Shown: positions 1-12,929 of the stretch, piece by piece
Numbering within the stretch: the stretch's first letter is position 1
How the letters are laid out: each line of letters begins with the position of its first letter
NCBI GenBank assembly: GCA_002105175.1
Contig: MCGE01000002.1
Coordinates: 434,001 to 498,000, forward strand
Length of the DNA stretch: 64,000 nt
Reading direction: 5' to 3'
Source of the DNA: Absidia repens
Taxonomy: Eukaryota; Mucoromycota; Mucoromycetes; Mucorales; Cunninghamellaceae
The notes under the pieces: generated by a model
The model's input: only the letters and a program-made list of their open reading frames with translations
Told to the model about the DNA's origin: nothing
The model's database searches: none
Program-made: the position numbers and the translations under genes

Positions 1-2
1 TC

Positions 3-2300
3 TCAGGAAGTCCTTTGTCGTTTGGAGTGCGCTGACGATAAGCTGGTTGATTCCAAAAGATCCGGTAATTGTTCATGTAGTTTTGATTTCTCGAAAGCCC
101 ATCGTTCAGCCTGTTTAAAAAAAAAATCGTCAATCAAAACGCATACTCATTTAACAACACACACACACACAGAGAGAGAAAGACACACATATACATCTAG
201 TTGTGAACTTACTTCAAGTTTGGATCGTTGATTTCCTAATTCAATAGCTGCCTCAGTAATTTTCCTTTGTTCCATTTTTGCTCTGCGTTGAAGTTGTTGA
301 TAGTGGGTTGTCATTTCTAGGTGATCATCCTGTACAGAGCTTTCGGAACTACACAAAAACGCAACAAAAATTAAAAATAATTTATATTAGTAAAATGTGA
401 TGTAATAAAAAAAAAGAATCACTTACTCTGATAGTTCAGAATAGGATGTCGGTACCAGTTCATCAAAGAATCCACCATTTGCAAATCGGAGACGCACCTT
501 TTCCTTTTCATCATGTTCGTGTTGCATTCTATCTATAGAATAAAAATATAATAAACTAAATGTAAACGACGTTTCCCAGTGGTTCATCTGATCCTTTCTT
601 TGCCTTTGGATTCTTTTCGTTTTTTTACCTATAGTGTCCTCCAGTTCTGTTACTTGCGATTGCCATTGCTGTAACGCCAGATCCTTTTCATTCATTTCTT
701 CTTCAGTATACACCTTTCTATCGGTAATTTGGCGAGCCCATTCTTCCTGTAATGTGTCCAGCATCATATTAACTTGTTCCATTGCTTGTGATCCGCCAAA
801 ATCCATAGGTAGCTTGTACTTTTCCATATTCCGGGCCATTTCTCTACCAGACTAAGGCCAATGATAATAATTAATTAGATGCGAGCGCCTTCTTTTTCGT
901 TATTTGTTATCGATTACCTTTCGAATACCAACCGAGTTTTCAAATTCTTCTATTTGGGATTCCACAAGTCGACGCACTGAAGTATACATCTTGATCATCG
1001 CTGTCCGTAGGTCTTCACATTCTTTTCTTGCCTCCATCTCCCGATCAGTGGATTTTTTCAAAAGATCTTTGTTCATGTCTCGTTCCTATAAGAGAAATAT
1101 CATGATCCATCACATAAATACATAATACCAGCATATTTCCTTCCCTGCTTTTTATTTTGTAATCCTTACATCTTGTAGTGGTGTTGTTCCAGGTTCAATG
1201 TCGAGCTCTGTGATTGGCGAAGAGTGATTGATGTGCATGGCGACGACGTTCGTTTTGAGTTTTTCTTTTAACATTTTGTTCAGTCTATCGCGCGTCTTCG
1301 CATGCTCTAGTTCGTGTCGACGAGTTTCATGCTAAACCAAAACAAAACAAAACAAGAAAATCAGCTTATGTCAATATGGGTATTCTATGGAAACTTACGG
1401 CATATTGTAACTTGATGTGCTTCATATTGTTTTTGCATTTCGAAAGTTCTTCCATAACGTGGCGGCTATCTTCGCTAGTCTTTTTCGATTGTTCAATGGC
1501 AGCTCTACACGAGTATAAAATAAGTCAGACTAGGCAATCATTCAACTCAATACATCGATCCACAAGCATCCCAATTATGCTTACCTTTCTTTGTTCTTGG
1601 CCTGAATGATCTCTTGCTGATATTTGTCCATTTCACGTTGTTGTCGTTCCTATATAAAGACTAGTCGTTAGTCCTCTCTCATATTAAGAAATGCTTTTGT
1701 GAGTCAGATACTTTACCAGGGTGGCTTGCATTTGTTCTTGCTCCTGTTGCAGAGTGATGATGGTGCCGTTCTTTTCCTTGTCTTCCTTTTGTAAGCTCTA
1801 TTCAATTGATATTTGTGAATCAATGTGATCAGTCCACGAATTTTTGTTTAGATCTTACTGTAATATCTTGTAACACCGTTTGGAAACAGTCAAGAACTTT
1901 GATGATGTCGTTTTCGTCATTGCTATCGAATATAAGAGGTACAGGATAACCGTGTGCTGTAAGCTGTAAATTGACATAGTTTGCCAAGACTGCAATCCTA
2001 TGACTTGGTGAGGTGTTGTTAGCCTCTCTATAAAAGATCAGGAAAGATAAAAATTCATTAAGTATATATATTGTCATTCAATAGTCCTGGATACTTACAA
2101 GGAGGTGTGAAGACTATTATTGGTCGTGTCTGTGTGATGATTCATTTGGTCAACAAAATATTTCTGGTTTGGAGATAATGGTTGTTCTAAAGAGCTATAA
2201 AACGAGTAAAAGAAGATTCAGTTGATTGTTCCATAATAGTACTTGCGAATACTTACATATCAGAAAAGTTATCCAAGTCATTATAAGCATCATCGTCCAT
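3..2300 (-). CDS. ADIP/SSX2IP (Msd1)-like coiled-coil protein
   Basis: About 485 residues in 11 exons, from the ATG at 2300 to a stop at 3-5, so it just fits in the window. The N-terminus is acidic (MDDDAYNDLDNFSD). Residues about 50-105 (AVLANYVNLQLTAHGYPVPL...ILDCFQTVLQDI-like) resemble the head of the afadin- and alpha-actinin-binding protein family. The rest is Glu/Lys/Gln-rich coiled coil. Family members (human SSX2IP, fission yeast Msd1) anchor microtubule minus ends at spindle poles or centrosomes, so a spindle-pole role is inferred. All junctions used are GT-AG. The frame holds if the exon before MARNMEK starts at SGREMARNMEK (acceptor ttag) and the last exon starts after aaacag near 113. 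It diverges from the bHLH gene, with 289 bases between the starts. Family fairly sure, function inferred. Confidence 0.72.
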
Positions 2301-2589
2301 GTTGCAAAAGAATGGTAAAGAAAAAAAAAAAAAAATGCGCGGTCTCTAAAAAATGTTGGTGTTTTTTCTTTGTCCTGGCCAACCTGACAGACACCAAATT
2401 TAGAAGCTCCGGGCCAATGGCAAAATTCGATGCCATCTTGAAAGTAGCACAGATCCCACATTCGCCGTTCCTGAGGGAATTTGAGCCTTTTTTTAACCAT
2501 AAAAAATATAAAAAGAGGACTTCTTTGAAATTAACATCTCAATTTTTTAGTATCATAAAATTTCACTGCTAGCTGTTAATTCACCAAGT

Positions 2590-3264
2590 ATGACACCTTA
2601 TACCTCTACTTCATCTGATAATACGGACAGCAATACACCACCGAGAATCAGTATTTCTGAGCGCCGAGCAACTTACCCAATACAAGAACGGTTGAAAATC
2701 CATGACCCTGATACAATGGCTCGAAAACTAAAAGATCAAGAAATGTTACAGAAAAAAATGGTTCTCAACGGTGTTAATATCCTCAATAAGACCAGTCTGG
2801 ATAGCGATACTATGATGCACCGAATTAAACAACGCCGAGAAACTCACAATAGAGTAGAGCGCAGGCGCCGAGATAAATTGGTAAAATTTGAAAATATCCT
2901 CATATAGCACCAACCTAATTATTCATCCTCCCCTCCCTTTATTTTTTCACAGAATAGTCTCGTTAATGATCTAGCACACGCCATCTTTTTACAAACCCCC
3001 AATGCCGAAACATTTCACCGTGCCAAAATCCTACGACATGCCGTTGATTACATTCATTTCCTACAGCAAGAAAACAGCACATTGAAACGCCAATTGGGCT
3101 ATCCTGTTGAAGCTTCCTTTTATCCGCAGTCCACTCTAGAAAATAATAATTCAGAGTTGGATCCAGTAAGCTCAGATAATGACAGCCCAAGTCACCCAAA
3201 CCTATCTCACACAAAAATTAGTCCATCGCCACCCTCTTTTGACACCTTTTGTTTTCAGATTTGA
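2590..3264 (+). CDS. bHLH transcription factor, class B E-box type
   Basis: A 200-residue protein from two exons (2590-2880 and 2953-3264), joined in phase 0 by a 72-base GT-AG intron. The basic region reads ETHNRVERRRRDKLN, with the His, Glu and Arg positions that contact CACGTG E-boxes in USF/MITF/Ino4-type factors. Helix 1 is SLVNDLAHAIFL and helix 2 is HRAKILRHAVDYIHFLQQEN, followed by a short leucine-rich extension (LKRQLGY). The tail is Ser/Pro/Asn-rich and presumably disordered. It probably works as a homo- or heterodimer in the nucleus. The target genes are unknown. The intron splits the basic region from the helices, a common place for bHLH introns. It is convergent with the CAP-Gly gene. 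Confidence 0.88.
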
Positions 3265-3551
3265 TCTGTACCATATATACCCTGGCCCAATCTAGCTTTG
3301 TCCATCATCAACATTATAAATGATTATTTCTCCCCCTAGCGCTCATACACATACACAAAATTACAAACAAACAATAAAGGTACATCTTTTATTTTGATTT
3401 GATAGGATGACAATGTAATATAAAAAACTATAATATAAATAATAATACATAGTATGGATGGGGTAAATATAAATTCTAAAGGAATAATGGAATAAGGGGA
3501 TGAGGGGGGGGGTATCCAATCAAAAGAAGCCAGAGTATATGTCTTGCTTGT

Positions 3552-4759
3552 CTAAACCACCACCACCTCCAGATCGAATCGTTTGGTGAATATGCCACGT
3601 TGAGGGTCAGTCTTGAAAAATCTTTGGCCTTTAATTAATCCATCACAATTGCCAACTATTAAAAAAAAAATAAAAAAAAATAGCATGTTAGTGAACCGAT
3701 CAGGACATCAAAATAAAATCCTTTACCTCTATGTTCCAATTCTACACCAACCCAATCCCCAGGTTCTCCCTCCACTGGACCAATGTATCTAACATATCCC
3801 ATGGTCGGTAAAGGTCGCTTGATCAACGTCACATAGGCACCCAGTTCTAATTTCCGCTTTGGCTGCTACAGCACCTGCTTCTTCGCCATCATCATCTTCG
3901 GTATCCGATCCCATCAGTTTAGACCATCGTCGGTGCCGCCGTTTTCTTTCAGCTTGTTTTCCGCCGCCACGTCCAGTAGTAGCATCGGATGGTTTTCGAC
4001 GATCGACCGACAAGTGACTTTCTTCAGAATGAGATCGGGACGTGCACGAGGATAAGTAATAGGTTGATTGCTGGGTGATCGAGATCGAGAAGGTGTCACT
4101 GGGAGTTCAAACTTGAGTCGAGTAGGTCGGAGAGGTGTCGTAGGGGCCGATTCCACCGCCGCCGCCGCCTTGTCGCGTCGTTCCCTTTGTGCTTCAACTC
4201 TTTGCTGCGTTTCCATCGAGAGTAAAGAGTCCAAATCTTCGGGATTGATTCCGTTGCTGTTCCATTTCTCATCACCACCAGACTTCCAGGCACCACCACC
4301 AGTCTTTGTTTGTTGTGGTTGTTGTTTTGTTGGCTCCGTTGTTACTGCTTTGCTTACTAAAGAGTCGTCAGAGTGAGTAGAAGGTATCCCGTTTTCTTTG
4401 ATGTTTAGGCGATCCATGGCTGCTGTGAGTGGAGGAAGCTTTGTGTCGTCGGCCGCTTGTGCTTGAACCTGTGCTTGTGGTGCCGGTGTCTCCAGGACAA
4501 GGCCCTTTTGCGTAGGTTTTTCATTTCTTCCGATAGTTGATGGCTTTTCCTGAAATTGCTGATCGGTTTGCTGCTTTTTCATGTCATTGTTACTGTTGGC
4601 ACTACTGCCGCCACTACTGTCAGTTGAAGAGTCGTCCCTTTCGGTGGCGTTGTCATGACTAGGGATGTTACCAGTAGATTTGCTTCTTCGTAAACCAAGA
4701 TTTAAAGGGCCAGATGAGAGTCTTTTCTTTGTCTTTTTCGAGAAGCCAAAGAGATGCAT
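3552..4759 (-). CDS. CAP-Gly domain protein with a frame break
   Basis: The ATG at 4759 opens a basic, Ser-rich N-terminus (MHLFGFSKKTKKRLSSG) and a long low-complexity region. The C-terminus is one CAP-Gly domain across a GT-AG intron (3656-3726): LELGAYVTLIKR...GYVRYIGPVEGEPGDWVGVELEHR, then GNCDGLIKGQRFF...RGIFTKRFDLE. CAP-Gly domains bind the EEY/F tails of tubulin, EB1 or CLIP proteins, so a microtubule role is likely. The reading frame is not continuous. The first frame stops at 3914. The stretch about 4050-3870 looks coding in a second frame (RKRRHRRWSKLMGSDTEDDD). The CAP-Gly domain is back in the first frame, behind two stops. Either two compensating indels or an unusual intron explains this. 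It shares a 195-base divergent promoter region with UFE1. Domain sure, full gene model not. Confidence 0.75.
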
Positions 4760-4954
4760 TAAAGAAAGATAAGAAGGGTAGTTGAGGTAGACGTGACAAA
4801 CAAAGAAAAAGGAAAATTACACAAAATAAAAAAAATTTGTCGTTTTTTTATGAATTAAATTCGTTCCCCGCCTGCTGGATTTTACCAATTTTCGTTCTCT
4901 TCCCTATTCCATTATTTTCTTAGACCAACTCCCTTTTCTCGTACCTTCTCAAAC

Positions 4955-6142
4955 ATGCCGAATATTACCTCAGACTTCCAAACAATTGTCCAATCATCCT
5001 CTCATCTGAAGAAGAAAGATACCAAAAACAACGCTGGACAACAAGAAAAGCATCCCACTTATGATATCTTTACCAAAGAAGCCTACCGCATTTACCAGCA
5101 CATTGATAGCTTGAGCAGGTTTCTTGTCTCCATCAGGCGCGCCTATCTCAACAGTGACAGTCGAAAATCTCGTTATGCCGGTGTCGGAAACAAGAGTAAC
5201 AACAAAAGCGACAAAGCAACTGATAGTAACCCGGCGAATTCCCTTTTTGCCATGTTCCCGACCAATATTACCCATTTAACTGATCGTGAACGAGATGAAA
5301 TTGATTTCCAGGCTAAACTCATCATCCGGCGGTGTATGGATCGTGTCAACGAGTTGGAAGAAGCGGAACAGCTACGGAAGGATCAAGCAGCAGCCACTAC
5401 AGCACGACGATTTGCGCAATTTCTCAACCAGGTGGTTCCCGGTGCAACATCCGGTGGAGAAGCAGAGGATATCTTGGCAATTCATCGCAGCAATATGATC
5501 TGGCTTCTCAACAAACTCTTGATGGACGTTTCCAAACTACAAAAGGGGCAACAAGAAATTAGACTGACAAGGGACCTCGAAAAATCAGAAAATCATCTCT
5601 TCAACAATAGCACCTCTTTATTATCAACCACCGCTACCGATACTGCCGCAGAACCACCAACATCATCATCCTCATCATCTTCACCACTGTTGGGTTCGAA
5701 TTGGAAAGCAACCAAATCAACTATCACCGCTGATACACCACTATCATCATCAGCAACCGCTACCACGGGATGGATGGCGGATGTAGATGAAGACATGGAT
5801 GCGTTTGAACAACAACTGTCACAAGAACAAATGCAGCAATTGGAAAAGGAAAACGAATCAATGCTTGAAGAAATGAACACCACCCTCAACCAAGTGCGTC
5901 AGGCAGAAAAGGCATTATTGGAAATCTCAACCTTACAATCTCAGTTGACCAATCATTTAGCGGTACAAACCATGCAGACAGATCGATTATATGGTGACTC
6001 TTTGGCAACAACGGAACGGGTCGAGCAAGGCAATTTACAACTGATGCAAGCAAAGGAACGGAATCGTGGCACTCGCAAATTTATGTTGATCTTTTTATTT
6101 GGTGCTAGTTTAGTCCTTTTGTTTTTAGACTGGTATTCATGA
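4955..6142 (+). CDS. UFE1: ER SNARE, syntaxin-18/Ufe1 family
   Basis: An intronless 395-residue protein. The N-terminal part (about 1-60) matches the syntaxin-18 head (FTKEAYRIYQHIDSLSRFLVSIRRAYL). This is followed by FPTNITHLTDRERDEIDFQAKLIIRRCMDRVNELE, also typical of the family. The SNARE helix lies at about 285-370 (LEEMNTTLNQVRQAEKALLEIS...QMQTDRLYGDSLAT). One C-terminal membrane anchor (FMLIFLFGASLVLLFLDW) ends just before the stop. A Ser/Thr-rich insert (about 220-265) separates head and SNARE motif. Ufe1 is the ER Q-SNARE for Golgi-to-ER retrograde COPI vesicles and works with the Dsl1 tether. SEC39, a Dsl1 subunit, is also in this window. An AATAAA-like site follows the stop at once. 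Strong call. Confidence 0.92.
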   Translation: MPNITSDFQTIVQSSSHLKKKDTKNNAGQQEKHPTYDIFTKEAYRIYQHIDSLSRFLVSIRRAYLNSDSRKSRYAGVGNKSNNKSDKATDSNPANSLFAMFPTNITHLTDRERDEIDFQAKLIIRRCMDRVNELEEAEQLRKDQAAATTARRFAQFLNQVVPGATSGGEAEDILAIHRSNMIWLLNKLLMDVSKLQKGQQEIRLTRDLEKSENHLFNNSTSLLSTTATDTAAEPPTSSSSSSSPLLGSNWKATKSTITADTPLSSSATATTGWMADVDEDMDAFEQQLSQEQMQQLEKENESMLEEMNTTLNQVRQAEKALLEISTLQSQLTNHLAVQTMQTDRLYGDSLATTERVEQGNLQLMQAKERNRGTRKFMLIFLFGASLVLLFLDWYS

Positions 6143-6398
6143 AATAAAAATCACATTCCCTTTTTTTTTTTTTGTTTATACTTTTATTTTGTATGTATAT
6201 GTGTGTGTTGTCTTCTTGATATCGTATCTCAAACCTTATAAAAAACTCAGCGGTGATTTGATTTGGTCATAAAGTCACGCTTCGTTTTTTTTTCCTTTTT
6301 TTTTTTTTTTTTTGCCTTTTTCTTTCTTTTTCTCTGCCCAACCTTCCACTAAATTTTTTCCCATTCTTAAGTCTTTATATGCTTCCTTGTGAACACGA

Positions 6399-9300
6399 AT
6401 GTCGAAGAAACCCTCGACCTGGACACCTGCGGCATATGGAACCTCCAGCTCAACCCCATCGCCAAGCCGATCTTCCTTAGCACTGGATAATCCCAACCAT
6501 TTAAATGGCACTAGTACTACTACTGCTGCTACAACATCAACAACTCCTTTATCTAGAACAGCAAAATTAAGACGTGATTCTACTGCGCCATTGATTCATG
6601 GGCCTCCTGTACCTTCACCCTCAACCTCTTCATCTTTACACCATTCTTCTTCTTCAACCTCTTCAATACCCTCTCAATTTACTACCTCGACCGATACACC
6701 AGAACCAACGACTTCTACTGGCATCACTGGCTTGTTTCCGTCCACTACTACCAAATCCAATCTCAATTCAAATCAGCAACAAGAACAACCACCTAGCTCA
6801 GATTTGCACTCACAAGTACATGAGCTTCATGCCACTATTACCCCACTACCACCACAACAACATTTGCACCAAAGACGACGTGGTCGACCAATTCCCGCCG
6901 ATCCGTCCGAAACTGACAAGCAACCTCTTCTCAATGACGTGGAATTAAATACCAGCGATGAATATAACTCCTCTGATGATGACGATGAAGACGATGACGA
7001 TGACGATGACATGGACGACAGTGATGAAGATCCTCTCAACAGCAAACTTATCAACTCCTCAACACTAGCATCACATCAACACATCAATATGGGTCGTTCG
7101 GGCTCTTTTGAAAACCGATGGGAACAGCAATTGCTACTAGAAGAAGAGGACGTAGAAGTCATGATTTACGGATACCGTTACCATGCTATACGCTACTTGA
7201 TTTACCGACTTGCATGTATCTTTACATGTGGTATTGTATGGCTGATTGCTCGTTGGGTGCCTACTTGGTGGATCAAATGGGTTGGTCAGCAAGTCCCTTT
7301 GAAGGAAGCACATTGGTTGGTGTTCAAGGTAATATACATAAAAAAAAATAAAGAGTGACGATCTTCTCTTTAAGGGTATTTTTGCCTTATTGGATGGGAC
7401 ATGTAAATTTTAGAAATGCTCACTTTTTTCCTTTTTTTTTTGCTTTTTCTTTTTCAATATTGTATTCATGTAGAATCAATACAATCAATTTGAAATTCTT
7501 CGACCTCTTCGTGAATTTTTCAGTGGGACCATTGGATCAGTTTTCTCGGCACAACAAATGAAGAATGAACTGGCGCAGTCCGCTCGGGAGGTGATGGATA
7601 CACAAGCTCAGCTGCCCTTTTTGAATTTGGACGAACCATTGCAACATTTAACTTTGGTGGATTACCGTTATGTCCGACTGGCCTATCATCCTCTTTTTGA
7701 CAAATTTCTCATCACTGGGTAAGGCAATTGAAAATACTAGTGTGACATTTTCTGACTCATGTAATTTCTTTGCTTAGGTTTTACAAAGATCATCAATGGA
7801 CATCGATCAAGAATTTAAAACTTGGGCTATCCAATGGCAAATATATCGAACGACTCTCTGTCTTTGGACCCAACATTATCAATATTCATGAAAAACCCAT
7901 TACGAAACTTCTGACTGACGAAGTGAGTAGATATATATATTGATGTATATATTAGTTTTTATGGGACTAATTACCATTATGATGATTGATTTCTAGGTAC
8001 TCAATCCATTTTATGTATTTCAAATCGGCAGCATCATCTTATGGAGCATGGATGACTACTATTACTATGCTTTCTGTATATTTGTAATCAGTGCTTTTAG
8101 TATCATTACAACATTGGTGGAAACAAAACAGGTATTGAATTATGGAAAGGAAACACCTAATATGGTATCGGTCATTTAAGATGAACGCTGTTCTTATCTT
8201 TTATTTTGTTTTTTACATTTAGACAATGAAACGAATGCGAGACATGTCAAGGTTTGAATGCTCAGTCAGAACGTTTAGAAATGGATCATGTAAGTGAACC
8301 ACAAAAAAAAAAAAAGACCAGAATATAATAACTCATTATTGTCAACTTTATTATCTATTTATTTGTGTGTGTTTACGTAGGGCGGATTATTAGCTCTGTA
8401 GATCTTGTCCCTGGCGATCTTATCGATATCGGAGACCTTCACACGGTTCCTTGTGATGCTATGCTTGTAACGGGTGATTGTATTTTGAACGAATCCATGC
8501 TGACTGGTGAATCGGTACCTGTGTCCAAGCTGCCTATGGTTGATATCGCTCTAAGGAAACTGGATTTATCCAAGCCAACGATTCCTGCTGAAGTAGCCAA
8601 GCACTTTTTATTCAATGGTACTAAGGTTGTCCGTGTACGTAGTGAGAACAATATTTCAGCAACTGCTGTGGTAGTCCGAACTGGCTTCAACACTGCTAAG
8701 GGTGCTCTTGTCCGAAGCATGCTCTTCCCAAAACCAAACAACTTCAAATTCTATCGTGATTCTTTTAGATTTATTGGTGTGCTGTCTGTTATAGGTAAGA
8801 AAAAAAAAAAAATAGAGAGACGGAGGGACGGGAGTTAATCAAGCCAACTCACTTTGTTCTTTTCGAAATATAGCTATGATTGGATTTTTGATGTCTTCTG
8901 TGAATTTTATACGACTTGGCATTGATTCTACTACAATGGTGCTGCGCGCTTTGGATTTGATTACAATTGTTGTTCCACCTGCACTCCCGGCAACCATGTC
9001 GATTGGCACTAGTTTTGCTATCAGTCGATTGAAACGCCTCGGTATTTTCTGTATCTCACCTCCTCGGGTAAACATTGGTGGCAAAGTGGATTGTATGTGT
9101 TTTGACAAAACTGGGACTTTAACTGAAGATGGATTGGACATTCATGGTATTCGAGCAGTTGCTTATCCTACGGAAAGAAATGGTACCAAATTATTCGAGC
9201 CAGAATCCACATCCATCAACAACGACTCCTTGCGACGGAACCTAGAACAAGAAAATGAACTGGAAGACGAAGAGAGTAGCACCAAATACAAAATGTTGCG

Positions 9301-11943
9301 TGCCATGACAACCTGCCATTCTTTGAAAATTGTCGGTGGTGAATTGGTGGGTGACCCTTTGGACCTCAAGATGTTTGAATTTACTGGCTGGGAACTCGAA
9401 GAAAGTGGCGGAATGTCTTCTATGGGATTGAAATCGACAAATGAACTGGCCTCCTCACATGTCAAAAAAAGTGCCAAAGTTGGAATTATGCCTACTGTTG
9501 TAAGGCCTCCTGGCGGACGACAAGAACTCTTCTCCTTGCAATCAGTATGTGAAAAAGAAAAGAAAAAGATATAGTCGAATATTCACCTCTTTTTTTTTTT
9601 ACTGATTTATTTTATTGTCATTATCGTTTTTAGGACTCAAGTCAAGCAACACCTATCGAATTTGGCATCATTCACTCTTTTGAATTTGTATCGGCACTTC
9701 GTAGAATGAGCGTGATTGTACGTCAATTGGCCAATACATACATGGAAGTATTCGTGAAAGGTGCACCTGAAGTAATGATGGACATTTGTACTCCTGAATC
9801 AAGTAAATACGATACATCTTTATTGTCAAAATTATATATAAGACTCACCCTTCTTTTCTTTTAGTGCCTAAGGATTATCAGGAACAGCTCTACTGGTACA
9901 CTCATCGCGGGTATCGTGTTATCGCGTGCGCTTCCAGGAGATTGCAAGGTGTAAAATGGCACAAACTACATAAACTCAAAAGGTAACAAACAGACGCTAC
10001 AAGCCCAGTCCCTTAAGAAAGTACAGTTTCTGACTGATATCTTTTTTTATTGCTTTTGTAGGCAAGAAGTCGAATGTAATTTGACGTTTTTGGGCTTCAT
10101 CATTTTTGAAAACAAATTGAAACCTCGATCGGTTCCTGCCCTGACCACTTTACGCAATGCCAATATTCGTCAAATTATGTGCACAGGTATAAATATAAAC
10201 ATATAAAAAAGGACTCTGAGCTTGGTAGCTATTTATACTCATGTCTTGTTATTTTTCTTAGGTGATAATATATTAACTGCCATTAGTGTATCAAGAGAAT
10301 GTGGACTTGTAGAACAGCATGCTGAAATCTATATACCAAAGTTTTTACATGGCTCCTCAACTGAACCCGATTCTGTGCTATCATGGGAAAGCGTACTCTG
10401 CGAAGGAAACAAATTGGACAATCGCACTCTATTGGTAAGAACTAATCTCAACAAAATCAAATTTATAGGACATTTCGTATTGATATGATTTATATTTTGC
10501 TAGCCTGCACGAGCTGGATCATCTCATTATTATGACCACCCATTCTCGAGCCAACAATATTATCTAGCTGTAACAGGTGAAGCCTTCCGCTGGATGATCG
10601 ACCACTCGCAAACAGAATTACTTGGCCGAATGCTTATCAAAGGTGCTATTTATGCACGCATGTCACCTGATGAAAAGCAAGAACTTGTGATGGCGCTGCA
10701 AGACATTGAATATTGCGTTGGATTCTGTGGTGATGGTGCCAATGATTGTGGTGCTCTCAAGGCGGGTGATATCGGTATCTCTTTGTCTGAAGCAGAAGCG
10801 TCTGTGGCGGCGCCTTTTACAAGTAATACGATGGATATTGAATGTGTCATTGATGTGATCAAGTAAGAACCAAAGTGAAAAAATGAAAGGAAATGTATTT
10901 CAAAAAAGAGGTATTGATTTGAGAAACAAATATTTCTTCATAGGGAAGGACGTGCTGCTCTTGTGACAAGTTTCAGTTGCTTTAAGTACATGGCCCTTTA
11001 CAGTTTGATTCAATTCACATCGGTGACTCTGCTTTATGCATTTGGCAGCAATCTCGGAGATTTTCAATTTTTGTACATTGACCTCTTCTTGATCTTACCG
11101 ATTGCTGTTTATAGTAAGTGCTGATCAATGGATGAGTTTTGAGAAAAGAAAAAAAGACTGATAAACGATTTTTGGATTTTTCTTTTTATAGTGGGCTACA
11201 CCGATGCTTGGCCTCAGCTTTACCGAAAACGACCTACAGCAAGTCTGGTATCGAAAAAGGTCTTGACATCTTTAATTGGACACATTGTAATCAACTCTGG
11301 ATTTCAATTCATTGCCTATTGGGTCGTACATCAACAACCATGGTAAAGCGGGGAAAAAGAGGTGGTAGGCGATATCAAGATGGATTGAGACTTACTTTTT
11401 TTCTCTCTCTCTCATATTCTTATCTAGGTACAAACAACCTGATTTTGATCCAGATGGGGAAAACATATCATGCTACGAAAACACAGTCCTGTTTTTGGTT
11501 TCAAGTTACCAATACATTTTGGTGGCAGTGGTCTTCAGTGTCGGTCCACCCTATCGACAGCCTCTATGGACAAATGGTACTATAAAGCAAACGGTAGTTT
11601 TATTGCAAGCTAACCATTCTTTTTTTTTTTAGGCCGATTTATGATCACACTTGTAGTTCTTGTCATGTTTACTACCTGGAGTGTACTATGGCCCACTGGA
11701 TTTTTGACGGATTTATTGGAATTAGAGACTTTGCCGTTCGGCTTTCGGGTGTTTATTGTGGGACTGGCGTTAGCAAATTTTGGTGTTTCCTGGTTTTGTG
11801 AAAAATGCCTTTTTGTGCCTTTGGCCGGCTGGATGACTGTATTATGGAAAAAGAACAAGGGCCGGGTCCGACATGAACAACAAGGGGGAATTACGTGCAT
11901 ATTGGTGGTGGAACAAGTAGAAAACGTTACAAACGACTTATAG
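6399..11943 (+). CDS. YPK9: P5B-type cation-transporting ATPase (Ypk9/ATP13A2-like)
   Basis: Sixteen exons (6399-7328, 7474-7718, 7778-7922, 7997-8131, 8223-8289, 8381-8794, 8874-9544, 9634-9802, 9865-9982, 10062-10186, 10262-10434, 10504-10862, 10944-11113, 11192-11342, 11428-11576, 11633-11943) give an open frame of 1443 residues, close to yeast Ypk9. Signatures are TGES in the actuator loop, [11 protein letters not shown] in the fourth helix (the PPALP form marks P5B), the phosphorylation site [15 protein letters not shown] in the nucleotide domain, and [11 protein letters not shown]. The cytosolic N-terminus is Ser/Thr/Pro-rich with a run of about 20 Asp/Glu. The family sits in vacuolar, lysosomal or endosomal membranes. 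ATP13A2 exports polyamines and Ypk9 gives Mn tolerance. The 5' exon is long and the rest are short. AATAAA at 11966-11971. Confidence 0.95.
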
Positions 11944-11965
11944 AAGATATGGAAACGCTTACATG

Positions 11966-11971
11966 AATAAA
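11966..11971 (+). terminator. Poly(A) signal of the P5B ATPase gene
   Basis: AATAAA lies 23 bases past the stop codon of the ATPase gene. The AT-rich stretch after it fits a fungal cleavage and polyadenylation region. No other element is needed for the call, but the signal is short and could be chance. Confidence 0.5.
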
Positions 11972-12592
11972 ATTTAAAATTGTCGACACCATATTTTTTA
12001 TACCCATGATTAACGACCCCCTTACCTTCATACGTTTCCTATTTTTGCCTTGGACTTCCTCGTCTTTCAACGTCATTTTTCTCATATCAACAAATGTATT
12101 TTAGGTACTCTTTGACATATATATATATATTTATATTGGTGACGACAAGCAACAAATATCTCACAACTAGATTAGTATTAGAGTATAATTAGAATAGTAT
12201 TAGAATAGTATTAGAATAGTATTAGATTAGTACCAACAAGTTCAGTGTTGCGTTCAATATGATAGATAGGATTTATAGTAAATAAAATTGTGTTTTTTTA
12301 TTGTAAGAACTGTTTGACATCTGTGTATATGTGGTCCATTTATGTAAAGGAGTGGAGCAATACAAGTGAAGCGAAATGAGGTAAGATATCGTAAGTGGGG
12401 GGGGATCGTTTTGTCATATCATATGACCAAAAATAAAGGGGCGTTGACTGAGGTATGGCTTTTGATGGAATTAGACCCTCATACCATTTGTCCCATACTA
12501 AGTGGACCCTTGGGTTTCAATTGGCTTCAATTTGGGTTCCTCTGTTATTATTATTATTATACTGTATGCAAATAAAAGTAATAGCGAGCTGG

Positions 12593-12623
<31 letters not shown>

Positions 12624-12780
12624 GGGCTGCGTTTCATATCCGTTGATCTGGAACTTTTAACCAGCAGGTTGGTCTCGGGGGGGTAGAGGAAATCGTTATA
12701 TATAAGCTAGAAGGGGGTACCAAATGCTATATAGCAGCAACTATACACATGACTTTTCGAGCAGGAGTATAGAGTCATCT
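11972..12780. other. Intergenic, AT-rich with simple repeats
   Basis: No gene seen. It holds short (AT)n runs near 12118-12130 and 12595-12618, an 11-base minisatellite (listed separately) and a T/A-rich background. Short open frames near 12366-12646 have no recognisable domain and run into the microsatellites. Confidence 0.5.
12170..12232. repeat. Minisatellite, 11-base unit attagaatagt
   Basis: About five imperfect tandem units of attagaatagt can be read between 12170 and 12232, with variant units (attagattagt, attagagtata) at both ends. It lies in the spacer between the convergent P5B ATPase and RMI1 genes and is not coding. Confidence 0.8.
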
Positions 12781-12929
12781 CTCTTAGTAAATGATCTAAG
12801 ACTACAAAGCAGTCCCTGAGTTCTTTTGCGAGGACGTGAGGAATAGCAAGTCATGATGGATGAACTAGCAAGAAAATGTGTAGTAGGACATTTGCAAAAC
12901 AGCCACAATAGCGACCTTGTTCATGCTTC

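Noticed and set aside
12585..12625. (AT)n run as a possible origin or hairpin
   Set aside because: It is an ordinary microsatellite; many similar ones occur in introns and spacers here.
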